NCBI GenBank assembly: GCA_902786365.1
Contig: CADACD010000012.1
Span: 1 to 64,000, forward strand
Direction of reading: 5' to 3'
Source of the DNA: an uncultured Lachnospiraceae bacterium
Lineage (GTDB): Bacteria; Bacillota; Clostridia; Lachnospirales; Lachnospiraceae
Length of the DNA: 64,000 nt
The position numbers and the translations under genes are program-made. The stretch's first letter is position 1; each line of letters begins with the position of its first letter. Below the pieces are notes generated by a model. The model was given only the letters and a program-made list of their open reading frames with translations, was not told the DNA's origin and ran no database searches. Positions 8,819 through 17,385 of the stretch are shown here, in pieces.

Positions 8819-9070
8819 TTATCCTTTCTCTGTCGGACTATTATATCTTGAAACAAATGTCTCTGTGACAAGTGCCGACAAAACAACATGTCCGTCATCC
8901 ATTACTATCACTGACTTTGTCTTTCTTCCTTGCGTAGCATCAATAGCCAGTCCTTTGTCCTTTGCATTCTGCACAATTCTCTTAACCGGTGCTGAATCCA
9001 CTGATACTATTGAAACCACTTTATCTGCGTTCACACAATTCCCATAACCTGCGTTAATCAATCTTTGCAT
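8819..9070 (-). CDS. remA: RemA/DUF370 family DNA-binding regulator
   Basis: This 83-aa protein matches the RemA family (INAGYGN start, SAPVKRIVQNAKDKG core, IDATQGRKTKSVI, HVVLSALV). In Bacillus subtilis RemA activates extracellular matrix and osmoprotection genes by binding DNA as a large oligomer. The position yicC-remA-gmk-rpoZ is the conserved Firmicute order. A link to the TasA-like genes at 57.7-60.8 kb is attractive because RemA controls tapA-sipW-tasA in Bacillus, but that is inference only. Confidence 0.93.
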   Translation of the reverse strand: MQRLINAGYGNCVNADKVVSIVSVDSAPVKRIVQNAKDKGLAIDATQGRKTKSVIVMDDGHVVLSALVTETFVSRYNSPTEKG

Positions 9071-9191
9071 ACTATCACCCTATTCTATAAATTTTTTCCA
9101 AATTAGTCAATTATTTTTTTTCTAAATGTGTTACATATTATCTGTTTCTGTTCACAGATTCACTTACATCTATGCCCGTGAATAATCACTG

Positions 9192-10070
9192 CTATTCTAT
9201 ATTCTGTATCTGTTCCCTGACTTTTTCTATCAATGTCTTAAGCTCAATCCCTATATCCGTAATCTGCAGATCTGATGATTTTGAGAGAATTGTATTTGCT
9301 TCCCTATTCATCTCCTGTGCAACAAAGTCAAGTTTTCTTCCTACCGCTCCTCCCATCTTTAAAGTTTCCTGCATTCCGGATATATGACTTTTAAGTCTCA
9401 CTATTTCCTCATCAACACATACTTTATCAGCAAAAAGTGTTACTTCCATCATAAGCCTGTTATCATCAACTGTAACTGTGTCAAGTAATTCTTTGATTCG
9501 TTCATATATCTTTTCTTTATATTCTGCTATAATCTGTGGCGAGCGCACTTCTATAAACTCAACGTATTCCATCATTTTATCAAGTTTGTCGAGTAAATCT
9601 GTTTTGAGATTTTGTCCCTCTGAAATCTTTGTATTCACAAAATTGACAGCAGCTGTTTCAAATGCACTTTTTAAAATCTGCTCTATTTCGTCTTCATCAA
9701 AATTCTGCTCCTGCATCGTGAATATCTCCGGACATTGTATAAGAGATGTAGTTGTCACGTCATTAACGATCTTTAAATCTCTTCCCATTTTTTCAATATA
9801 ATCATAATATTGTTTCGCTAATGCCTCATTATACATGAGATCTGTTTTTTTCTCTGACAAATCCTCATATGTAATAAATATATCAATCTTGCCTCTTGAT
9901 GTATACTCTTTTAACAGATTTCTTAAAAACGCCTCATAAAAGCTAAATTTTTTAGGAAGTTTGATATTCACATCCAAATATCTGTGATTGACAGATTTCA
10001 TCTCAACTACGAATTTTCTTTCACTTTTTGAAAATTCTCCTCTTCCGAAACCTGTCATACTCTTAATCAT
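9192..10070 (-). CDS. yicC: YicC/YloC family endoribonuclease
   Basis: The 292-aa protein begins with the family signature MIKSMTGFGRGEF and carries the C-terminal DUF1732 end (EMNREANTILSKSSD). YicC-type proteins are endoribonucleases acting on RNA decay. The N-terminal signature fixes the start, yet no convincing Shine-Dalgarno precedes it. This is notable because the transcript has a long hairpin-rich leader (10071-10309). It is the first gene of the operon ending with pgsA. Confidence 0.92.
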   Translation of the reverse strand: MIKSMTGFGRGEFSKSERKFVVEMKSVNHRYLDVNIKLPKKFSFYEAFLRNLLKEYTSRGKIDIFITYEDLSEKKTDLMYNEALAKQYYDYIEKMGRDLKIVNDVTTTSLIQCPEIFTMQEQNFDEDEIEQILKSAFETAAVNFVNTKISEGQNLKTDLLDKLDKMMEYVEFIEVRSPQIIAEYKEKIYERIKELLDTVTVDDNRLMMEVTLFADKVCVDEEIVRLKSHISGMQETLKMGGAVGRKLDFVAQEMNREANTILSKSSDLQITDIGIELKTLIEKVREQIQNIE

Positions 10071-10153
10071 TATTATACCAATGCATATTATAAAATCCTT
10101 TATATACTGCCGCCTATCATATCTGTTTTGCTGTCAGACAGCTTAACAATTAT

Positions 10154-10249
10154 CATGTTCACTTCGTGAACATGTCTAATTGATTGCTGCATCATAAATC
10201 GCTTCGCGATTAGGCAGCAAGTACATCATGTTCACTTCGTGAACATGAT
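10154..10249. repeat. array of perfect hairpins in the yicC operon leader
   Basis: Two identical 21-nt hairpins (10154-10174 and 10227-10247, 9-bp arms, loop TTC) flank a third hairpin (10197-10211, arms AATCGC/GCGATT, loop TTC). The third is enclosed by a further stem, 10184-10190 with 10214-10220. The whole block is palindromic, with ATTATCATG at the left and CATGATAAT at the right. It lies downstream of the promoter at 10316-10344 and so would be transcribed in the 5' leader. The rest of the 10071-10492 gap holds that promoter and the start of rqcH. Confidence 0.75.
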
Positions 10250-10315
10250 AATGGCAGCATGCATATTTCCTTTCTTTGATTTCCTGTTCCTTTAACAAAA
10301 TTACATATAGGTTAA

Positions 10316-10344
10316 ATTATAATGTATATTTACTTTTTTTTCAA
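10316..10344 (-). promoter_or_regulatory. promoter of the yicC-remA-gmk-rpoZ-rimO-pgsA operon
   Basis: On the minus strand a TTGAAA -35 box (10339-10344) and a TATAAT -10 box (10316-10321) are 17 bp apart. Transcription should begin near 10309, giving a 5' leader of about 240 nt that contains the hairpin array. Confidence 0.7.
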
Positions 10345-10492
10345 GAACAGATTGGAGGATAATTGAAATACTTCTTGAAATACTACTCCTGTTGTTATAA
10401 ACTACATATAGCGTAATCATTTAGAGATGAGCAACAAATAACAAACAATTCAGTACCATTGATACTGAATCAAATATGAATCGAGGTATAAA

Positions 10493-12247
10493 ATGGCTTT
10501 TGACGGAATTACAATCTCATGTATTGTACATGAGTTAAATAATAAATTGATGAATGGAAGAATTTTTAAGATAGCACAGCCTGAAAATGATGAATTATTT
10601 CTCACTATAAAGGTCAATAAAGAACAGTATCGTCTTATGATTTCTGCAAACGCTTCTCTTCCGCTCATATATCTTACAGATACAAATAAACAGTCTCCGC
10701 TTACCGCACCAAGTTTTTGTATGCTTCTTCGAAAGCATATTAACAATGGCCGCATTACATCTATATATCAACCGGGACTTGAACGTATCATTAATATTGA
10801 AATCGAACATTTAAATGAAATGGGCGATTTATGCAAAAAAATTCTTGTGGTTGAACTGATGGGGAAACATAGTAATATCATTTTCTGTGATGACGCCGGT
10901 AAAATTATTGATAGTATTAAACACATCAATATTCAGATGAGTTCTGTCAGAGAGGTTTTGCCGGGAAGGGATTATTTTATTCCGCATGCAGATGATAAGC
11001 TAACCCCTCTCGACATGAATTTTGACAGTTTCAAATCTGCCATATGTTCCAAATCATGTGCACTTTCAAAGGCAATCTATACATCTATTACCGGCATCAG
11101 TCCTATTGTCAGCGAAAGTATCATCAACGACTGTGGATTTGACTCATCCATACCACCTTCTGAATTATCGGAAGATGAATTATATCACCTTTACAATCAT
11201 TTTAACAATTTTATGGATGATGTTAAAATGCATCAATACTCTCCGGTAATTTATTATCAGAATGACAATGAACCAGTCGATTACAGTGCTTTGATCCTGA
11301 ACATTTATTCTGAGTATAAATATGTTACTTATCCTGATATGAGTTCAGTACTTGAAAAATATTATGCACAAAAAAATGCAATTACAAGAATCCGACAACG
11401 TTCTGCTGATTTGCGTCAGGTAATAAACACAGCCCTTGCAAAATCTGTCAAAAAATATGATCTTCAGTCAAAACAGCTTGAAGATACACAAAAGCGTGAT
11501 AAATATAAAATTTATGGTGAATTGATAACCACTTACGGTTACACACTTACTCCTGACGATAAAATACTAAAATGTATTAATTATTATGATGGAAATGAAA
11601 TCAGCATACCGATTGATAACTCTCTTTCTCCTATTGATAATGCAAAAAAATATTTTGATAAATACAGCAAAATGAAACGAACTGCCAGTGCATTAAGTGA
11701 TATTATAAAAGAAACTGAAAGAGAGACTAAACATCTTGAGTCAATCAGCATTTCTCTTGATTTAGCCACATCAGAAGATGATTTAAAAGAAATCAAAGAA
11801 GAACTGATACAATTCGGATATATCAGAAGAAAAAGTTCTGACAAAAAATCTAAATTTGTCAGCCGCCCGATTCATATCACTATTGAAAATGAATATGAAA
11901 TTTATATCGGAAAAAATAATTACCAGAATGAGGAAATTTCATTTAAAATTGCCAATGGAAATGACTGGTGGTTCCATGCAAAAAACATCCCCGGCTCTCA
12001 TGTTATTGTGAAACCAAAAACAAACGATGGTTCTGATTTGCCCGACCATATTTTTGAGATTGCCGGAAGCCTGGCCGCCTATTATTCAAAAGGCAGAGAC
12101 AGTGAAAAGGTTGAAATTGATTACACTCTTAAGAAAAATCTGAAACGTGTGACGGGGGCTGCTCCGGGATTTGTGATTTATCACACGAATTATTCCATGA
12201 TGTGTGAGCCAAAATCTGTCGATGAAATTATAGAAATCACCTTGTGA
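10493..12247 (+). CDS. rqcH: ribosome quality control NFACT protein RqcH (FbpA family)
   Basis: RqcH binds stalled 50S subunits and recruits tRNA-Ala to add C-terminal alanine tails that mark nascent chains for degradation. The N-terminal NFACT-N region begins MAFDGITISCIV, a helical coiled-coil middle spans about 295-440, and the NFACT-R (DUF814) domain with DWWFHAKNIPGSHV is near residue 500. The 584-aa length is typical. Such proteins are often mislabelled fibronectin-binding. It heads a plus-strand pair with tyrA. Confidence 0.93.
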   Translation: MAFDGITISCIVHELNNKLMNGRIFKIAQPENDELFLTIKVNKEQYRLMISANASLPLIYLTDTNKQSPLTAPSFCMLLRKHINNGRITSIYQPGLERIINIEIEHLNEMGDLCKKILVVELMGKHSNIIFCDDAGKIIDSIKHINIQMSSVREVLPGRDYFIPHADDKLTPLDMNFDSFKSAICSKSCALSKAIYTSITGISPIVSESIINDCGFDSSIPPSELSEDELYHLYNHFNNFMDDVKMHQYSPVIYYQNDNEPVDYSALILNIYSEYKYVTYPDMSSVLEKYYAQKNAITRIRQRSADLRQVINTALAKSVKKYDLQSKQLEDTQKRDKYKIYGELITTYGYTLTPDDKILKCINYYDGNEISIPIDNSLSPIDNAKKYFDKYSKMKRTASALSDIIKETERETKHLESISISLDLATSEDDLKEIKEELIQFGYIRRKSSDKKSKFVSRPIHITIENEYEIYIGKNNYQNEEISFKIANGNDWWFHAKNIPGSHVIVKPKTNDGSDLPDHIFEIAGSLAAYYSKGRDSEKVEIDYTLKKNLKRVTGAAPGFVIYHTNYSMMCEPKSVDEIIEITL

Positions 12248-12331
12248 ACTTCATAATTTTTTACTCCTTCGGTTATCACCATCATTTTAAAGTTCCTTGT
12301 AATAATAAGATTCACAGAAAGGATTCAAACT

Positions 12332-13429
12332 ATGAGAAATTTAAAACTTGGCTTTATTGGACTTGGACTGATAGGCGGTTCTATTGCAAAAGCTATTAAA
12401 CAATTTCATAAAAATACAACTATCATCGCCTATAACAGAAGTGAAAAATCAAGAACACTTGCTCTTAAAGATAATGTTGCAGACATTGTCACTGACAAAA
12501 TTGACGAAATTTTTTCAGACTGTGACTATATTTTTCTATGCACTCCTGTTGAACAGAATATCAACTATCTGACAGTTTTAAAAGATATCATCTCACCAAA
12601 ATGCATCATTACTGATGTCGGAAGTGTCAAGCAGAATATTCATTTCGCAATTGATAAGCTGGGGCTCTCAGATAATTTTATAGGTGGACATCCTATGGCA
12701 GGTTCTGAAAAAACAGGATATGAAAATTCCAGCAGCCGACTGCTTGAAAATGCCTATTATATCATTACTCCTACTGCAAGTGTTAAACAAGAAAGAATTG
12801 ATGAATTATACGCTCTTGTAAAATCCTTAGGATCAATTCCTATTATTCTTGACTACAAAGAACACGATTATGCTGTCGCTGCCATCAGTCATGTTCCACA
12901 CCTAATTGCTGCATGTCTTGTCAATTTGGTAAAAGACAATGACTCCAAAGATGAGATTATGAAATTATTAGCAGCTGGCGGCTTTAAAGATATCACAAGA
13001 ATTGCCTCATCATCTCCTGATATGTGGCAACAGATTTGCAGCACTAATAAGGACAATATCGTCATTCTACTCGACAAATACATTGCTTCTCTTCAGGATA
13101 TTAAACATTCTGTAGATGAAAATTCCAAGAATGCTGTCTATGATTTATTTTTGAAAAGCAGGGAATATAGAGATTCATTTTCAGAAAATAACCGTGGTCC
13201 TATTCAGAAAATATACTCTTTAAGCTGCGATATTATTGATGAATCAGGTGCTATACGCAATGTTGCTAATATTCTTGCCGACAACAATATCAGCATTCAA
13301 AATATCGGAATTGTAAACAACAGAGAAGATGAAGGCGGGGTATTAAAAATACAGTTTCACGAACAGGAATCCATGATTCTTGCCGAAAAACTGCTTTCTG
13401 ATTACGGATATGTGTTATATTCAAACTAA
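12332..13429 (+). CDS. tyrA: prephenate dehydrogenase with C-terminal ACT domain
   Basis: TyrA oxidatively decarboxylates prephenate to 4-hydroxyphenylpyruvate in tyrosine synthesis. An N-terminal Rossmann motif GFIGLGLIGG, the catalytic GGHPMAGSEKTG segment (about 118-129) and HVPH (about 191) identify it. Residues about 295-365 form an ACT domain (GAIRNVANILADNNIS), which in this family usually binds tyrosine for feedback inhibition. The RBS AGAAAGGA lies before the ATG. The 84-bp gap from rqcH shows no clear terminator, so the two may be co-transcribed. Confidence 0.94.
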   Translation: MRNLKLGFIGLGLIGGSIAKAIKQFHKNTTIIAYNRSEKSRTLALKDNVADIVTDKIDEIFSDCDYIFLCTPVEQNINYLTVLKDIISPKCIITDVGSVKQNIHFAIDKLGLSDNFIGGHPMAGSEKTGYENSSSRLLENAYYIITPTASVKQERIDELYALVKSLGSIPIILDYKEHDYAVAAISHVPHLIAACLVNLVKDNDSKDEIMKLLAAGGFKDITRIASSSPDMWQQICSTNKDNIVILLDKYIASLQDIKHSVDENSKNAVYDLFLKSREYRDSFSENNRGPIQKIYSLSCDIIDESGAIRNVANILADNNISIQNIGIVNNREDEGGVLKIQFHEQESMILAEKLLSDYGYVLYSN

Positions 13430-13515
13430 CTATTTTGGCTTAATAAAGCAAAGTACTTTATCCATTTACAAACCGGATAACTATTAGAAATGTTTAAGAA
13501 TTTCTTAATAAATAA

Positions 13516-13614
13516 AAGCTGTCACACTGAGATTGTTTACCATCAAATAGTGTCATTGTTATTGATTAACATTATAACACCATCAATTAAGTTACACTCT
13601 TCATGTGGCAGCTT
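13516..13614. terminator. long bidirectional stem-loop between tyrA and the Cache gene
   Basis: Arms AAGCTGTCACA (13516-13526) and TGTGGCAGCTT (13604-13614) pair with one wobble, followed by a T run on the plus strand and preceded by A-rich sequence. The 77-nt loop is rich in further inverted repeats. It closes two convergent genes and resembles the TGTCACA-stem terminators at 1387 and 26440. Confidence 0.6.
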
Positions 13615-13638
13615 CTTTTTTATTTAAAACATATCAAT

Positions 13639-14808
13639 CTATGCAGTTTCTGTTGATTCATCTTTTTCACTATTACATGTATCATTATTTTTATTTCTGT
13701 TTTTTCTGATAATATTAATGTCAATTGCAAATGTAATTAAAAAATACACAACCACAACAAAACACATATGAATTGTAAAATTAACAGCCCGTCTGGACAC
13801 TCTTTTTGCTACAGGTTCAATAGAATCTGCGGAAACAATTGATACCGAATACCATTTTGTATCCGACACAATATTGTAACAAATATATCGTTTATACTTA
13901 TCCTTTCCATATATTATGATACCTGTCTGTCCGTTTGTAATGCTCTTTTTGAGTTTTTCAATTGACTTCTCATTTTTGATATTGATTGAATCTAAAAAGG
14001 TGAACAAATTTGTACTGTTGACAGATTCCGGCCTTGAAACAAGCGTTCCGTCTTCCTGCGATATAATCGTTGTTCCAATCTGCTCAATTGTTGATGTATC
14101 AATAATATTAGTAAACTGTTCTATATTGTAACTGCATATCAAAACCCCTGCTATATTAGCATAGTTTTTACTGTTATCTTTTTTACTGTCTTCATTTTCA
14201 TTATTATCATTTTCTTCACCAGTTCCATCATCGCTGTCATTTTCATTGTTTTGTTCGGTTTTACTATACACAGGTACTGCAAGGCTAATCAATTCATTTC
14301 CTTTTTTATCTATATATATTGTTGAAATACTATTTGTTCCATTTAGTGCATTATCAACAAATTCACTGTCATCAATTTCTACTGTACCTGCTTTCACAAT
14401 TTCATTTTTTTCTTTATCTACAATACATACTCCCTGAAATGCATGCGTTTTCAGCATTTCATCTAGCATACGCTGTGTCATGCTAAGTTCGATATCCTCG
14501 TCATAATAAAGTGCCAATGTCTGAAGCACAATAAATTCATCATTAATTTTCATCTCTATCTTTTCACTGGACTCATTCACCATAGATGTCAGAAATGTCT
14601 TTGTATTTTCATTAATTTCATTTTGAACATTCGCCCTAAAACCTGAAAAAACGAAAATCCCATAGGCAAAAGCCATAATGAATAATACGATTTTGTAAGT
14701 GATACATTCCCATAGCAGCTTAGCAAAATTAACTGTTTTTTTCTTCATTTTTGAAAACTTACCGTTTCTCTTTTCGACATTTTTTTCTATTTTACTCATA
14801 ACAAACAT
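13639..14808 (-). CDS. orphan membrane Cache-type sensor protein
   Basis: The 389-aa protein has a cytoplasmic basic N-terminus, a membrane helix at about 37-55, a large extracellular region of double-Cache character, a second helix at about 345-368, and only a short basic and polar tail. Cache domains bind small ligands outside the cell and normally drive a kinase, cyclase or chemoreceptor module, but none is attached here. A low-complexity insert of about 30 Asn/Asp/Glu residues interrupts the sensor near 186-216. An alternative ATG three codons in is possible because the upstream AAGAAGG fits neither start ideally. Function unknown. Confidence 0.65.
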   Translation of the reverse strand: MFVMSKIEKNVEKRNGKFSKMKKKTVNFAKLLWECITYKIVLFIMAFAYGIFVFSGFRANVQNEINENTKTFLTSMVNESSEKIEMKINDEFIVLQTLALYYDEDIELSMTQRMLDEMLKTHAFQGVCIVDKEKNEIVKAGTVEIDDSEFVDNALNGTNSISTIYIDKKGNELISLAVPVYSKTEQNNENDSDDGTGEENDNNENEDSKKDNSKNYANIAGVLICSYNIEQFTNIIDTSTIEQIGTTIISQEDGTLVSRPESVNSTNLFTFLDSINIKNEKSIEKLKKSITNGQTGIIIYGKDKYKRYICYNIVSDTKWYSVSIVSADSIEPVAKRVSRRAVNFTIHMCFVVVVYFLITFAIDINIIRKNRNKNNDTCNSEKDESTETA

Positions 14809-14841
14809 GTTCCTTCTTTCAGTTTATAATACTTTTTTTAT

Positions 14842-15942
14842 TTATGAAATGATTGTCCCTCCAACAGCCACGTATTCTCCATCATAGGCCACCAGTGCCT
14901 GTCCCGGTGTCGCTGCTCTGACCGGCTCATCAAAGGTACAATAAAGTTTGCCATTATCAATTTTTATCTGACATGCAGCACCTCTGTGATTGTATCTGAT
15001 TTTAGCAATGTACTGTTTATTTTCATCGACAGATGCCTCTGCCATGAAATTTATATTATCACATACAACTGTTTTTTTCAATATGTCTGAATTCTCACCT
15101 ATCACCACTTCATTGGTATCAGGGCGTATTTCCGAAACAAACACAGGATGTCCCATGGAAAGTCCAAGACCTTTTCTCTGGCCTACCGTATAATGTGTGA
15201 TTCCTTTGTGTGTGCCAATGATATTTCCTTTTGTATCAACAAAATTCCCACACGGAATTTCCTTCCCTGATTTTTTCTCGATAAATCCGGCATAGTCATT
15301 GTCTGCCACAAAGCAGATTTCCATACTGTCCGGCTTTTTTGCCACATTTAAACCGATTTTATCTGCGATGCTTCTTACTTCATCTTTTGTATATTCCCCA
15401 ATCGGCATTAATGTATGTTCCAGCTGATACTGTGTGAGATTATATAATGCATAGGTCTGGTCTTTTGATGATGTGACGGAATTTCTGATGGCATATCTTC
15501 CATTCGCTAACTTTTCAATTCTAGCATAATGCCCTGTTGCAATATATTCTGCCTCGATATCCATAGAACGTTTTAGGAGTGATTCCCATTTCACATATCT
15601 GTTGCAGGCGATACACGGATTAGGTGTCCTTCCACTGAGATATTCATTCATAAAATATTTGATAACCTTCTCATCAAACTCTCTTTTAAAATTCATCACA
15701 TAATATGGGATACCTATCATTTCTGCAACTCTTCTGGCATCATCAACTGCACTCAATCCACAGCATCCACCCTCTAATGATGCATCATATTCTTCATCAT
15801 CCTGCCATATCTGCATCGTCACGCCAGTCACATCATAACCTTCTTGCTTTAACAAATATGCTGCTACTGACGAGTCAACACCACCTGACATACCTACAAC
15901 TACCTTTTTCTTCTCTCTGTTTATTATTTCCATACTTTTCAT
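14842..15942 (-). CDS. mnmA: tRNA-specific 2-thiouridylase
   Basis: MnmA thiolates U34 of tRNA Lys, Glu and Gln using sulfur relayed from a cysteine desulfurase. The PP-loop SGGVDSS (about 19-25), the catalytic Cys pair (NPCIACNR near 108 and MEICFVAD near 204) and the C-terminal barrel are evident. The 366-aa length is normal. The start codon overlaps the nifS stop as TAATG with AGGAG just upstream, so the genes are translationally coupled. A second ATG three codons in is also possible. Confidence 0.95.
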   Translation of the reverse strand: MKSMEIINREKKKVVVGMSGGVDSSVAAYLLKQEGYDVTGVTMQIWQDDEEYDASLEGGCCGLSAVDDARRVAEMIGIPYYVMNFKREFDEKVIKYFMNEYLSGRTPNPCIACNRYVKWESLLKRSMDIEAEYIATGHYARIEKLANGRYAIRNSVTSSKDQTYALYNLTQYQLEHTLMPIGEYTKDEVRSIADKIGLNVAKKPDSMEICFVADNDYAGFIEKKSGKEIPCGNFVDTKGNIIGTHKGITHYTVGQRKGLGLSMGHPVFVSEIRPDTNEVVIGENSDILKKTVVCDNINFMAEASVDENKQYIAKIRYNHRGAACQIKIDNGKLYCTFDEPVRAATPGQALVAYDGEYVAVGGTIIS

Positions 15943-17126
15943 TATCTCCTGGCTTTATTATAATATCCAATTAATCTGTTATCTTTTCTCTTTTGTGCAA
16001 TTATCTTTTTAAGTATTCCAATCACATAATCTATTTCATCCTTTGTTGTCTCCTCTGAAATGGTAAATCTGAGTGAGGAATGTGCCAGCTCATCATCTAA
16101 TCCGATAGCCGTAAGCACATGTGATGCTTCTTTACTTCCGCTTGAGCATGCTGAACCGCTAGATACACAGATTCCTTCCATGTCAAGCATCGCAAGTAGT
16201 TCAGCGCTTTGCACAAACTGGAAGGAAAAATTCATATTTCCTGGAAGTCTGTTTCTTCTTGCTCCGTTCAGTCTCGTATATGGAATTTCCCTAAGCACAC
16301 GCCCTATAAAATATTCTCTGTTCATCATTTCAGTTCTAATTCTACTGTTCATCTCTTTGTGTGCTAGCTCTGCTGCCTTTGCCATGCCGACGATTGACGG
16401 CACATTTTGTGTTCCTGCACGAAGACCGCTCTCCTGACTTCCTCCAAAAATCAACGGAACCATTTTCAGTCTTTCATTGATATATAAAAATCCAATTCCC
16501 TTTGGTCCGTTAAACTTATGCGCACTTGCACTTAACAAATCAATATTACTCTTTCTCACATCAATTGGAAGATGGCAATAATACTGGACTGCATCTGTGT
16601 GAAATATGATGTCCTTTGATTTTGCAATCTGACCAATCTCATCAACCGGCTGTATCGTTCCTATTTCATTGTTCGCTGTCATCACAGATATGAGAATTGT
16701 ATCTTCTCTTATATTTTCCTTTAATCTTTGCAATTTTATCACACCATATTCGTCAACGTCAATATAGGAAATTTTATAATCAAGGTCTTCCAGATTTTTT
16801 GCCGAATTGAGGATTGCATGGTGTTCTATTTTTGAGGTAATGATATGCCTTCCCTTGCTCTTATACGCTTTTGCCACCGCTCTTAATGCCCAGTTATCTG
16901 ACTCTGTTCCTCCTGATGTGAAATAGATTTCGTTCGGCTTTGCGTTTAATGTCGATGCGATTGTCTGTCTTGCATTTTCAATTGCATCACGGCTTTTTCC
17001 AGCAAATTCATAGACACTTGACGGATTACCATACAATATCGTAAAGTATTTTAACATTTCATCAACTACTTCCGGTCTCGTTCTTGTCGTTGCGGCATTA
17101 TCCATATAGATTACTTTATCTGACAT
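15942..17126 (-). CDS. nifS: cysteine desulfurase (NifS/IscS family)
   Basis: This PLP enzyme takes sulfur from cysteine and passes it as persulfide for tRNA thiolation or Fe-S clusters. Motifs seen are DNAATT (9-14), the PLP Lys in SASAHKFNGPKGIG (about 205) and the catalytic Cys loop SSGSACSSGS (about 324). The 394-aa length is usual. Direct overlap with mnmA suggests its main job is sulfur supply for tRNA. No nifU/iscU scaffold gene lies between them, though many Clostridia have one. Confidence 0.94.
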   Translation of the reverse strand: MSDKVIYMDNAATTRTRPEVVDEMLKYFTILYGNPSSVYEFAGKSRDAIENARQTIASTLNAKPNEIYFTSGGTESDNWALRAVAKAYKSKGRHIITSKIEHHAILNSAKNLEDLDYKISYIDVDEYGVIKLQRLKENIREDTILISVMTANNEIGTIQPVDEIGQIAKSKDIIFHTDAVQYYCHLPIDVRKSNIDLLSASAHKFNGPKGIGFLYINERLKMVPLIFGGSQESGLRAGTQNVPSIVGMAKAAELAHKEMNSRIRTEMMNREYFIGRVLREIPYTRLNGARRNRLPGNMNFSFQFVQSAELLAMLDMEGICVSSGSACSSGSKEASHVLTAIGLDDELAHSSLRFTISEETTKDEIDYVIGILKKIIAQKRKDNRLIGYYNKARR

Positions 17127-17169
17127 ATTGATAAACTCCTTTCTTTACCATTCAAATTGATTCCTATCT

Positions 17170-17207
17170 TCACTGCGTAGCAGTGACAATGCACCTGCCG
17201 CCTATCA
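17170..17207. repeat. hairpin plus 13-bp dispersed direct repeat
   Basis: A hairpin with 7-bp arms (TCACTGC/GCAGTGA, 17170-17186) is followed by CTGCCGCCTATCA (17195-17207). The same 13-mer occurs at 10107-10119 next to the yicC leader hairpins. Both copies lie in the upstream gap of a minus-strand operon. The rest of the 17127-17373 gap should hold divergent promoters for nifS and the flippase; none could be assigned with confidence. Confidence 0.5.
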
Positions 17208-17385
17208 CAAAGGGATTCGGGGCAATCCTTGACAACTTTCAAAATCATATCTTTTGAATATCTGATTCTTTTCCTGCATATATTGATGAAAAGACTTTAT
17301 TTGGGCGATTGATGATTCTTTTTCTCTTCTTATCATACTGCTTTTTATATCAAATCTGATTCATCACTCGACATTGGAGATTACA

